A stretch of 64,000 nucleotides of DNA from Comamonadaceae bacterium UBA2121. GTDB taxonomy: Bacteria; Pseudomonadota; Gammaproteobacteria; Burkholderiales; Burkholderiaceae_C. The position numbers and the translations under genes are program-made. The notes under the pieces are model-generated. The model was not told the origin of the DNA, searched no databases, and saw nothing but the letters and a program-made list of their open reading frames with translations. Of the stretch, positions 34,653 to 42,995 are shown one piece after another. Numbering within the stretch: position 1 is the stretch's first letter; each line of letters begins with the position of its first letter. The DNA is taken from positions 62,001 to 126,000 of the forward strand of contig DCYB01000013.1 of the NCBI GenBank assembly GCA_002331385.1, read 5' to 3'.

Positions 34653-35549
34653 ATGTTTGAAATCACACCGGTCAACGCAGATTTCGTCGCCGAGATCGCA
34701 GGCGTGGACCTCAGCAGTCCGCCTTCGGTAGAGCTGTCCCGTAATTTGCGCGACACGCTGGACCAGTACGCAGTGCTGGTGATTCCCAACCAACCGTTGA
34801 ATGAGGCGCAGCAACTCAAAGTAGCGGAAGTTTTCGGGCCGCTGGAAATTTCCGTCGGCGCTTCGGTCTACAACGCCAAGCGCCCACGCAGACTGGAGCA
34901 TGCGCAGCTCTCGGACATTTCCAATCTTGACGAGTCGGGCAAGTTGCTGGAGGCGGGCGACATTCGCCGTCTCATCAATCTCAGCAACCAGTTGTGGCAC
35001 ACCGACAGTTCCTTCAAGAAAACCCCCGCTTACGCCTCACTGTTGTCGGCGCAGGAAGTCACTCCCGTGGGCGGTGCGACAGAGTTTGCGGACATGCGGG
35101 CGGCATGGGATGCGCTTGATGGCGCGACGCAGGAGTCACTTGAGGAACGGGTCGCGGTGCATGACTATTTCTATTCCCGCAGTTTGACTGGCTTCGATCT
35201 GGACGGTATTCCGCCCGAGTGGCGCGAGATGCAACCCCCAGTTCCTCAGGTGCTGGTACGCAGTCATGCGCATAGTGGGCGTCGATCGTTGTATCTGGCG
35301 TCACACATTCGCTCCATCAGAGGTATGGATGAGGAAGCCGGCCGGGCACTGGTCGACCGGTTGATGCAACACGCGACGCAGTCCCGGTTTATTTATCGGC
35401 ATCGTTGGCGTGTGGGCGATCTGGTCATCTGGGACAACCGCAGCACCATGCATAGAGGCACGACTTTCGATGAAAAGTACCGTCGTGCAATGCGGCGCGC
35501 CACCGTGCAGGACGTCGGACCGACCGTGGTCGAGGCGGCAAGCCTCTAA
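34653..35549 (+). CDS. TfdA-like Fe(II)/2-oxoglutarate-dependent dioxygenase
   Basis: 298 residues of the TauD/TfdA family. Facial triad His116-x-Asp118 (LWHTDSSF) and His267 (TMHRG), with the 2-oxoglutarate Arg at about 278 (EKYRRAM); spacing matches TfdA closely, as do GGATEFADMRAAWDAL and GDLVIWDNRSTMHRGT. TfdA-type enzymes hydroxylate aryloxyalkanoates, splitting off the side chain; other members attack sulfonates or betaines, so a phenoxyacid is plausible, not proven. CGGAG precedes the ATG. Followed after 35 bases by a Bug gene. Confidence 0.92.
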   Translation: MFEITPVNADFVAEIAGVDLSSPPSVELSRNLRDTLDQYAVLVIPNQPLNEAQQLKVAEVFGPLEISVGASVYNAKRPRRLEHAQLSDISNLDESGKLLEAGDIRRLINLSNQLWHTDSSFKKTPAYASLLSAQEVTPVGGATEFADMRAAWDALDGATQESLEERVAVHDYFYSRSLTGFDLDGIPPEWREMQPPVPQVLVRSHAHSGRRSLYLASHIRSIRGMDEEAGRALVDRLMQHATQSRFIYRHRWRVGDLVIWDNRSTMHRGTTFDEKYRRAMRRATVQDVGPTVVEAASL

Positions 35550-35584
35550 GTCACAACTCAAACAACAGGAAGCAGGAGACAACG

Positions 35585-36574
35585 ATGACGACAAACAGGT
35601 TTGCCATGACATTCAAGCGCTGGGCCGCGCTGGCGGCGGTAGGTGCAGGGTTGGTGCTGACTGGTGCAAGTGCCTCGGCGGCGTTTCCAGAAAAACTCAT
35701 CACCATCGTCGTGCCTTTTGGTGCCGGGTCGGGTACAGACATGATCGCGCGCGGGGTGGCCAAGGGGTTGACGGATAAGCTGGGTCAGCCCGTTGCTGTG
35801 GAGAACAAGACGGGAGCCGGGGGCGGTATTGGTGCTGCCTATGTTGCGCGCGGTGCTGCCGACGGCTATACGCTCTTAATGGGCACCAACGGGCCGATGG
35901 CGGCCAATGTCAGCCTCTACAGCAAGCTGCAATACGATCCGGACGCTGACTTTGAAGCCGTAGCGTTGATGGGTAAATTGCCCATGATCCTGATTGGGAG
36001 TAAGCAGGCGCCCGCCAAGGACATGAAGGCATTGATTGCCTATGCCAAGGCCCATCCGGGTCAGGTGAATTTCGGTGCCAGCAACACCACTGCCAGAGTC
36101 TGGGTGGAGTTACTCAAGAAGATGACGGGCATTGAGGTGGAGACGGTTCTTTACAAGGATGTTGGAGGCTTGCTTACCGACCTGATCAGCGGCAGAGTCA
36201 GCTACGCATTCGAGAATGTCGGGCCCTCGCTCAATCAGATCAACGCGGGCAAGCTCGAGGGCGTTGCGGTGACTGCGGGTAAGCGCGCTTCTTTCGCCCC
36301 CGAGATTCCGGCCATAGGCGAATATGGGTTGAATAAGTACGAGCTTGTCGTCTGGTACGCACTGTTCGCGCCCAAGGGCACGCCGCGCGATGTGGTCGCC
36401 AGAGTGAACGCTGCGGCCAATGAAGTCATGCGTACGCCTGAAATGCAGACGTTGGCCAGGCAAGTAGGGTTGGAGCCCTCGCCTATGACGCCGCAGGATT
36501 TCAAAAAGTACCAGCGCGATGAGATCGGCAACTGGCGCAACCTCGTCAATCTAACGGGTGTGAAGATCGACTGA
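35585..36574 (+). CDS. Bug/TctC-family receptor
   Basis: 329 residues; AGGAGA precedes the ATG. Signal peptide to about residue 35 (LVLTGASASAAFPEKL), then KLITIVVPFGAGSGTDMIARGVAKGL, VAVENKTGAGGGIGAAYVARGAADGYTLL, NFGASNTTARVWVELLKK and the usual C-terminal WYALFAPKGTP. Same operon as the TfdA-like dioxygenase, so it probably binds that enzyme's aromatic or carboxylate substrate. Its 3' end overlaps the convergent DUF2127 gene by 29 bases. Confidence 0.92.
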   Translation: MTTNRFAMTFKRWAALAAVGAGLVLTGASASAAFPEKLITIVVPFGAGSGTDMIARGVAKGLTDKLGQPVAVENKTGAGGGIGAAYVARGAADGYTLLMGTNGPMAANVSLYSKLQYDPDADFEAVALMGKLPMILIGSKQAPAKDMKALIAYAKAHPGQVNFGASNTTARVWVELLKKMTGIEVETVLYKDVGGLLTDLISGRVSYAFENVGPSLNQINAGKLEGVAVTAGKRASFAPEIPAIGEYGLNKYELVVWYALFAPKGTPRDVVARVNAAANEVMRTPEMQTLARQVGLEPSPMTPQDFKKYQRDEIGNWRNLVNLTGVKID

Positions 36575-37082
36575 GCGTTGAGCGTTCATCCTGGGGAGCG
36601 GCATCGCGGGATGGCGAAGAGCGTCGCCGGTCACGCAGCCGCCACAACAAGATCAGCATCAGCACGATGTTGAGCGCCAAAATCGCCACGCCTTGCCAGT
36701 GGCGCTCGATCATGATGTGGTGCACTTCCAGCGGGATGTAGATGCCACTGGAGAGCGCGCCGAACCATTCGCCCCATGCCTTGTCGTGCCAGAGGCCCCA
36801 GGCTTCTGTCCAGCGCAACGCGATGTAGGCAAAGCCGATGGATATCAGCGTCAGATGCGGTGTGCCGACGATGGTGTCTACCCAGTGCAGCAAAAGATCG
36901 GGGTAGTGCGCAGAGGCAGAGTAGCCGAAATGCCCGATGAAGTCCGCCACCAGGCGGTGCAGATCATGGTGCAGCAGGCTCAGCAGGCCGAGCAGTCCCA
37001 GCAGCGCTGCAAGGCCCTTGAGCGCTTCAAAGATGGCGACGCCTTTGACTGCCGTGCGGAGCGTGGATTCATGCGCATTCAC
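36546..37082 (-). CDS. DUF2127 membrane protein
   Basis: 178 residues from a GTG. Four hydrophobic stretches (GVAIFEALKGLAALLGLLGLLSLL, HLTLISIGFAYIALRWTEAWGLW, WFGALSSGIYIPLEVHH, GVAILALNIVLMLILLW), with the conserved EA.GLW and P.E..H of DUF2127. A charged cytosolic tail ends the protein. Function unknown. It points left, away from yejE, and tail-overlaps the Bug gene. Confidence 0.85.
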   Translation of the reverse strand: MNAHESTLRTAVKGVAIFEALKGLAALLGLLGLLSLLHHDLHRLVADFIGHFGYSASAHYPDLLLHWVDTIVGTPHLTLISIGFAYIALRWTEAWGLWHDKAWGEWFGALSSGIYIPLEVHHIMIERHWQGVAILALNIVLMLILLWRLRDRRRSSPSRDAAPQDERSTLSRSSHPLD

Positions 37083-37259
37083 AGGCTGCGATTGTGCGCG
37101 TGCGCATGTCCGCGCAGCGTGCCGGGTGGGCGCGAATGTGTGTCAGCGGATGGCGATTGTGCTGCGCGGTTGCTGCGGGCTTGTGTGTGCTTGCGCTTTT
37201 GAAGAACGGGACGTCGAACATGGTATTGTTGCCGGGTTACAGAGGCGTGACCTTATTCG

Positions 37260-38348
37260 ATGAAAGCAATGTCAGTCAGTGAAGTTCCGGGGCCGACGGC
37301 GGTGCAAGCCAGCAGCGCCGCCCGTTACCGGTCTCCCGCGCGCCGGGCGTGGCTGCGCTTTCGCCGGAACCGGCTCGGGTTCTGGAGCCTGCTGATTTTT
37401 GTGACGTTGGTGGTGTTGAGCCTGGGCGCAGAGTTGATCTCCAACGACAAGCCGTTGCTCGTGAAGTACGACGGCGCCTACTACGTTCCGTTGCTCAACA
37501 GCTATCCCGAAACCACCTTTGGCGGCGACTTCCAGACGCCAACCGACTATCTCGACCCCTTCATCCAGCAGAAGCTGTCGACGGACGGTAATTGGGCGAT
37601 CCATACCTTGAACCCGTATGGACCGGAGACGTTGAATTACTTCGCCAAGGAGCCCAATCCGTCCGCGCCCTCACGCGACAACTGGCTCGGTACGGACGAC
37701 CGGGGGCGAGACCTGCTGGCGCAGCTCATCTACGGCTTTCGCGTGAGCGTGCTTTTCGCGCTCGCGCTAACGGCGGTTGGCGTGGTGCTGGGCGTGGTGG
37801 CGGGGGCCATCCAGGGCTTTTTTGGCGGCAAGACCGATCTGGCGTTTCAGCGTTTTATCGAAATTTGGGGCTCGATGCCCGAGCTGTATCTGCTGATCAT
37901 TTTCTCGGCCGTGTTTGCTCCCAGCATTTCGCTGCTGCTGGTGTTGCTGTCGCTGTTTGGCTGGATGGGTTTGTCCGATTACGTGCGCGCAGAGTTCCTG
38001 CGCAACCGGCAACTCGATTACGTGAAGGCCGCGCGCGCACTGGGTGTGAGCAATTGGCAGATCATCTGGCGCCACATCCTGCCCAACAGCATGACGCCGG
38101 TGGTGACGTTTCTGCCGTTTCGCATGGGGGCCGCGATTCTGGCACTCACCTCGCTGGACTTTCTCGGCCTTGGCGTTCCGCCCGGCACGCCCAGCCTGGG
38201 TGAGCTGCTGTCGCAGGGCAAGAACAATATCGATGCGTGGTGGATTTCGCTGTCCACCTTCGCGGTCCTTGTGATCACCTTGCTGTTGCTGACCTTCATG
38301 GGCGATGCACTGCGCGATGCGCTGGATCCGCGCAAGCGGGACAAATGA
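37260..38348 (+). CDS. yejE: Peptide ABC transporter permease, YejE-like
   Basis: 362 residues. N-terminal cytosolic stretch, membrane helix FWSLLIFVTLVVLSLGAELI, a periplasmic loop of about 90 residues typical of YejE (DKPLLVKYDGAYYVPLL), then BPD_transp_1 helices with the EAA loop (RALGVSNWQIIWRHILPNSM). GTDDRGRD is the usual OppC/DppC-type motif. Stop overlaps the yejF start. It is the partner of YejB located 3.5 kb upstream. Confidence 0.93.
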   Translation: MKAMSVSEVPGPTAVQASSAARYRSPARRAWLRFRRNRLGFWSLLIFVTLVVLSLGAELISNDKPLLVKYDGAYYVPLLNSYPETTFGGDFQTPTDYLDPFIQQKLSTDGNWAIHTLNPYGPETLNYFAKEPNPSAPSRDNWLGTDDRGRDLLAQLIYGFRVSVLFALALTAVGVVLGVVAGAIQGFFGGKTDLAFQRFIEIWGSMPELYLLIIFSAVFAPSISLLLVLLSLFGWMGLSDYVRAEFLRNRQLDYVKAARALGVSNWQIIWRHILPNSMTPVVTFLPFRMGAAILALTSLDFLGLGVPPGTPSLGELLSQGKNNIDAWWISLSTFAVLVITLLLLTFMGDALRDALDPRKRDK

Positions 38349-40000
38349 TGAGCAACGATCCTCACCACTCCGACCCATCCAGTGCCGTGCCTTTGCTGCA
38401 GGTGCAGGATTTGCGCGTGCGCTTTGGCGACAAGGAAGTCGTCAAGGGCGTGAGCTTCGATCTGGCTGCGGGCGAAAAGCTGGCACTGGTGGGCGAGTCG
38501 GGCTCGGGCAAAACGGTGACGGCATTGTCGTTGCTGCGGCTCGCCGCCGATGCGGAATTGGCGGGACGGGCGCTGCTGGATGGGCGCGACCTGTTGGCGC
38601 TGAGCGAGCGTGAATTGCGTGGCGTGCGCGGTGACGACATCGCCATGGTGTTTCAGGAGCCGATGACGGCGCTGAATCCCCTCATGCCCATTGGCGAGCA
38701 GATTGGCGAGGTGCTCCAGCTCAAGCAGGCGCTCACCAAATCGCAGGCCTGGGCGCAAGCCATTGAATTGCTGGCCAGCACGGGCATTCCGGAGCCAGCA
38801 CGGCGCGCCGCCTTGTTTCCGCACCAGCTCTCAGGCGGACAGCGCCAGCGCGCGATGATCGCCATGGCTTTGGCGAGCAAGCCGCGCCTGCTGTTGGCCG
38901 ACGAGCCGACCACGGCGCTCGACGTGACGCTGCGCGGACAGATTCTTGACCTGCTCAGCGACCTGCAGCGCCAGACCGGCATGGCCGTGCTGCTCATCAC
39001 GCACGATCTGGTGCTGGTGCGCCGCTTTGCCGATCGCGTGGCCGTGATGGAGCATGGCGTATTGGTAGAGCAGGGCCGCGTGGAAGATATTTTTGAGCAC
39101 CCGCAGCATCCCTACACTCAACGCCTGATCGGCAGCGCGCCGGTGCGTGATGTGATCGAGGCGGTCGCTGACAGCACGACGGATACCGCCGCCAGTGCGA
39201 GCCATCTGGGCGTGAGCTATCCCGTTCCCTTGCCCGGTATTCGCGGCTGGTTCCGCCGGGGCAAATACGAAGCGGTGCGCAACGCCGCGTTCACGCTGCC
39301 CTCGGCGCAAACGCTGGGCGTGGTGGGGGAGTCCGGCTCGGGCAAATCCACACTGGCGCTAGCGCTGCTCGGGCTGCTGCCGCACGAAGGGCAACTGGAA
39401 GTGGCATCTCGACAATGGCAGGTGCCAACGGAGCGCAATTCGCCGCACAACAAGGCGCTGCGGCGGCATGTGCAAGTGGTGTTCCAGGACCCGTTCTCTT
39501 CGCTCTCGCCGCGTCTCACTGTCGAAGAGATTGTGGGTGAAGGCCTCAAGGTGCATGCGCCCGAGTTGAATGAGAGCCAACGCCGTACCCGCGTGGAAGC
39601 CATGCTGGCGGACGTGGGGCTGACGCAGGAGCAGTTTCCCGGCCTGCTGTCACGCTATCCGCATGAGTTTTCGGGCGGGCAGCGGCAACGTCTGGCCATC
39701 GCCCGCGCGCTCATCGTGGAGCCGCAATTGCTGGTGCTGGACGAACCCACCAGCGCGCTCGACGTCACCATCCAGCAGCAGGTGCTGGGGCTGTTGCAAC
39801 GGCTGCAAAAGGAGCATCGCCTGTCGTTCCTGCTCATCACGCACGATGTCGCTGTGGTGCGCGCCATGGCACACCGCGTGATCGTGATGAAGGATGGCGA
39901 AGTGCTGGAGTCCGGCTCCGTGACGCAGGTACTGGATACGCCCTCGCATCCGTATACGCAAAAGCTCGTGGCGGCGGCAGAGCCCGTCGTGCCAACGTGA
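38345..40000 (+). CDS. yejF: Peptide ABC transporter ATP-binding protein with two ATPase domains, YejF-like
   Basis: 551 residues: two complete ABC cassettes. First: Walker A GESGSGKT, signature LSGGQRQR, Walker B LLLADEPTTALD; second: GESGSGKS, FSGGQRQR, LLVLDEPTSALD. Each has an oligopeptide C-terminal extension (HPQHPYTQRLI and HPYTQKLV). Powers the YejABE transporter. The start overlaps the yejE stop (ATGA). Last gene of the operon. Confidence 0.95.
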   Translation: MMSNDPHHSDPSSAVPLLQVQDLRVRFGDKEVVKGVSFDLAAGEKLALVGESGSGKTVTALSLLRLAADAELAGRALLDGRDLLALSERELRGVRGDDIAMVFQEPMTALNPLMPIGEQIGEVLQLKQALTKSQAWAQAIELLASTGIPEPARRAALFPHQLSGGQRQRAMIAMALASKPRLLLADEPTTALDVTLRGQILDLLSDLQRQTGMAVLLITHDLVLVRRFADRVAVMEHGVLVEQGRVEDIFEHPQHPYTQRLIGSAPVRDVIEAVADSTTDTAASASHLGVSYPVPLPGIRGWFRRGKYEAVRNAAFTLPSAQTLGVVGESGSGKSTLALALLGLLPHEGQLEVASRQWQVPTERNSPHNKALRRHVQVVFQDPFSSLSPRLTVEEIVGEGLKVHAPELNESQRRTRVEAMLADVGLTQEQFPGLLSRYPHEFSGGQRQRLAIARALIVEPQLLVLDEPTSALDVTIQQQVLGLLQRLQKEHRLSFLLITHDVAVVRAMAHRVIVMKDGEVLESGSVTQVLDTPSHPYTQKLVAAAEPVVPT

Positions 40001-40053
40001 ATCGTTTTGATGTTGAAAAGAGCAATGCCGACGGCATGTGTCTATGATTGCAC

Positions 40054-40950
40054 ATGGTTTACGAGTTATATCCCGATTTTGAGAGTGAGTTGGTCCCGTC
40101 CGGTTCCGGTGTCTATATCAATGCACTGACGGGCGGCGAGGGCCCGCCGTTGTTGTTGATGCACGGTCATCCGCAGACGTCTGCGATCTGGCACAAGGTG
40201 GCGCCGGAGCTGGCAAAGCATTTTTCGCTGGTGATCGCCGATCTGCGCGGTTACGGTGACTCGTCCAAGCCCAATGGCGGTGCGCGCAGTGAGGACTACA
40301 GCAAGCGCGTCATGGCGCAGGACATGCTGCAAGTGATGCAGCACTTTGGCCATGCAAGCTTCAAGATCCTGGCCCATGACCGGGGGGCGCGCGTGGCGCA
40401 TCGTTTGGGCATGGACCATCCCGAAGCCGTGCAGCGCATGGTGCTGCTGGACATCGCGCCGACGCTGGCGATGTATTCCCAGACCTCGGAAGCCTTTGCC
40501 CGTGCGTACTGGCATTGGTTCTTCCTGATCCAGAAGTCCCCCTTGCCGGAACGGCTCATTAGCGCCAATCCGGCGGCCTATGTGCGCGACGTTCTAGGTG
40601 GCCGCAGCGCCGGACTGACTCCGTTCGACCTGCGTGCGCTGGCCGAGTATGAGCGCTGCATGGCCTTGCCCGGCGCGGCACATGCGCTGTGCGAGGACTA
40701 TCGTGCATCGGCCGATCTCGATCTGGAGCATGAACGCGACGACATGGAAGCGGGGCGCAAACTCACGATGCCAGTACAGGTGTTGTGGGGCGAGCAGGGC
40801 GTGGTGAACCGTTGCTTCGAGCCGCTCAAAGAGTGGCAGAAGATCGGCGAGAACGTGCAAGGCAAGACCTTGCCGTGCGGCCACTACATCGCCGAAGAGG
40901 CCCCCGAGGCGTTACTGGAAGCCGCGCTGCCGTTCTTGCGCGGCAAATAA
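40054..40950 (+). CDS. Haloacetate (fluoroacetate) dehalogenase-like alpha/beta hydrolase
   Basis: 298 residues. Matches the fluoroacetate dehalogenase (DehH1/FAcD) pattern almost in register: nucleophilic Asp about 109 in AHDRGARVAHR with carboxylate-binding Arg residues, Asp about 133 in LLDIAPT, His-Trp about 154-155 in YWHWFF (halide pocket) and the His of CGHYIAEE. Predicted to hydrolyse a haloacetate to glycolate; soluble epoxide hydrolases share the fold but lack the HDRGAR and HW set. Start is the ATG at 40054 with weak ribosome site. 53 bases after yejF, with an ATGCCG-A-CGGCAT palindrome between. Confidence 0.87.
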   Translation: MVYELYPDFESELVPSGSGVYINALTGGEGPPLLLMHGHPQTSAIWHKVAPELAKHFSLVIADLRGYGDSSKPNGGARSEDYSKRVMAQDMLQVMQHFGHASFKILAHDRGARVAHRLGMDHPEAVQRMVLLDIAPTLAMYSQTSEAFARAYWHWFFLIQKSPLPERLISANPAAYVRDVLGGRSAGLTPFDLRALAEYERCMALPGAAHALCEDYRASADLDLEHERDDMEAGRKLTMPVQVLWGEQGVVNRCFEPLKEWQKIGENVQGKTLPCGHYIAEEAPEALLEAALPFLRGK

Positions 40951-40975
40951 GAAACGCAAGCGGTGCGGGTGCCGC

Positions 40976-41845
40976 TCAGCGCAGCACCAGCACAGGCACT
41001 GAACTCAGGCGCAGCAGGGCGGTGGTGGTGCTGCCCACAATCAACTGCCTGATACGCGAGTGCCCGTACGCGCCCAGCACAAGGAAAGTGTCGCTGCGCG
41101 GCGCGAGGTGCGCAGGAATGGCCTCTTCGGGCAGGCCCGGAATGATTTGTGTGGTGACTTCAAAACCGGCTTCAGCCAACTGGCTTTGCGCCGCCTGCAG
41201 CTTTTCGGCCAGGTCCACCGTGGGCTCACCGCCGGCCATGACGATCTCTGCAGCCATGCCGCGCAGCAACGGGCTGCGTGCCACTACTTGCACCGCGCGG
41301 GTGGCCGTGGCGCTGCCGTCGAACGCGACGACGAAGCGCGTGGGCGCAACGAAATTGGAATTGGTGATGACCAGTACCGGTTGCTTCACGCTGCGAATGA
41401 CGCTTTCCACGCGATGGTCGAGGCGCAGTTTGCGCGCGGTGGTGGCGCGATAGCCCATGCCCAGAACGAACAGGCGCGCCGTGGGCTCTTCTTCCAGCAG
41501 CACGTCGGTCAGATTGCCGTCCTTGAGCAGCGTGTGCAATGCGGGCACGCTTTCGGGATCGATGTGCTTGAGCGACTCCTGGATCATCTGCTGCGCCGCC
41601 TGATGCGCCACCTTGGAGCGCTCTTCATCCAGTTCGTTCAGGCGTTGCAGTAGCACCTCTTGCGCACCCACTCCGATCAGGCCGCTGTAGTCGCCTACGG
41701 GTGGCAGTGGCTCGGGGCGCTCCAGCGCGTGCAGCAGCGTGAGCGGGGCATGCAGACGGCGCGCGGCCCAGGCGGCACTGTCGATGACGGATGCGGTTCC
41801 GTCGAGTCCATCGATGCAGGCATAAACGGTGTCTGGAGCGATCAT
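40976..41845 (-). CDS. Tandem universal stress protein
   Basis: 289 residues with two UspA folds (about 1-150 and 160-289). The second has the ATP-binding motif GAYGHSRIRQLIVGSTTTALLR; the first is degenerate (LGMGYRATTARKL). A consensus AGGAGG lies nine bases before the ATG. Such proteins respond to stress or energy limitation, with no defined reaction. It converges on the dehalogenase gene. Confidence 0.9.
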   Translation of the reverse strand: MIAPDTVYACIDGLDGTASVIDSAAWAARRLHAPLTLLHALERPEPLPPVGDYSGLIGVGAQEVLLQRLNELDEERSKVAHQAAQQMIQESLKHIDPESVPALHTLLKDGNLTDVLLEEEPTARLFVLGMGYRATTARKLRLDHRVESVIRSVKQPVLVITNSNFVAPTRFVVAFDGSATATRAVQVVARSPLLRGMAAEIVMAGGEPTVDLAEKLQAAQSQLAEAGFEVTTQIIPGLPEEAIPAHLAPRSDTFLVLGAYGHSRIRQLIVGSTTTALLRLSSVPVLVLR

Positions 41846-41986
41846 ATGGTGTTACCTCCTATGGTGCACAACCAGCCAGCACGCGGCGTGGGCAAAGGCT
41901 GCAAGGCAAAAATGTCGTTGGAAGTTTAGCGCCGAACCCACGGCCTGCAGAGTTAACGCCCGCGCGCACACAGACAATGAGGGCAT

Positions 41987-42913
41987 TCACCTATGCCGCG
42001 TCCTTGCTATCGAAATATCCGGTTTGCGTGCCATGAGCAGCGTGTACATGGCCTGCGCGGCGGGCGACAGGCTGCGATCTCGGCGGCGCACAAGATAGAT
42101 CTGCCGATGCAGTTCTGGCCAGTGCAAAGGGCGCGTGACCAAGTCAGGCTGCTGGAAGTGGAACAGCGTCAGCGCCGGGATGACGCTGATACCCAGGCCC
42201 GCGCGCACCATGCCCATGACGGTGGCGAGTTGCTCCACCTCCATCACGCTTTGCATGGGCTGCGGCTGCAGCGAGGCTTCCAGGAACTGGCGCACGCTGC
42301 TGTGACGCGCCATGTGGATGAAAGGCCATTGCGCCAGGTCTTCGACGCGAATCGGGCGCTGGCGACCTCCTTTGGCTGCGGCCATCGGATGGTCGTGGCG
42401 GCAGACCAGATGGTAGTCGTCGCTACAAAATGGCTCGGCCTGCAGATCGGGCGTATCGGCGCGGATGGCCGCTAGCGCAAAGTCGGCCTTGCCGTTGGCG
42501 ACCAGTTCGATGCAGGGTTCCGACAGCAGGTCGGCAATGCTCAGTTCCACGCCGGGATGGTGCTGGCGAAATTCCGCCAAAAGGTGCGGCAGCCATCCTG
42601 CAGCCAAGGATGGGAGCAGCGCAATCGCCACGCGTCCGCGTTGGAGCGTGGCGGCGTCGCGCATGCTGCCGACCGCTGCGTCGAACTCGGCGCGAATGCG
42701 CAAGGCCGACTCCATGAAGTTGGCGCCTTCGGTCGTCAGTTCGACATGGCGTGTGCTGCGATCAAACAGGCGCACGGCGAGGGCGTCCTCCAGGCCACGA
42801 ATCATTGCGCTGAACGCGGGTTGCGACAGGTGGCATTGCGCCGCCGCGCGCGTGAAGTTGCGCTGCGCGGCCAACGCGATGAAGGCGTCGATCTGACGGG
42901 TGGAGATATTCAT
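41987..42913 (-). CDS. LysR-family transcriptional regulator
   Basis: 308 residues. HTH at the N-terminus (IDAFIALAAQRNFTRAAAQCHLSQPAFSAMIRGLEDALAVRLFDRSTR), then the periplasmic-binding-like effector domain (RGRVAIALLPSLAAGWLPHLLAEFRQHHPGVELSI, MVRAGLGISVIPALTL). Divergent from the AtuA-type genes; a T-N11-A palindrome lies in the gap. Probably activates those genes and the Bug in response to their substrate. Confidence 0.92.
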   Translation of the reverse strand: MNISTRQIDAFIALAAQRNFTRAAAQCHLSQPAFSAMIRGLEDALAVRLFDRSTRHVELTTEGANFMESALRIRAEFDAAVGSMRDAATLQRGRVAIALLPSLAAGWLPHLLAEFRQHHPGVELSIADLLSEPCIELVANGKADFALAAIRADTPDLQAEPFCSDDYHLVCRHDHPMAAAKGGRQRPIRVEDLAQWPFIHMARHSSVRQFLEASLQPQPMQSVMEVEQLATVMGMVRAGLGISVIPALTLFHFQQPDLVTRPLHWPELHRQIYLVRRRDRSLSPAAQAMYTLLMARKPDISIARTRHR

Positions 42914-42922
42914 CTGAAAAAC

Positions 42923-42945
42923 AGATTAATTGATCTTGATAATCT
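42923..42945. promoter_or_regulatory. LysR-type operator (AGATTA-N11-TAATCT)
   Basis: Perfect 6-base arms around an 11-base centre, containing the LysR core ATTA-N11-TAAT, starting ten bases upstream of the lysR ATG and 51 bases before the atuA-like ATG. Confidence 0.65.
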
Positions 42946-42995
42946 ATTTCACAGAATAACGCATCGTCCGTACAGTGCATCGCAGGAGACAACGT

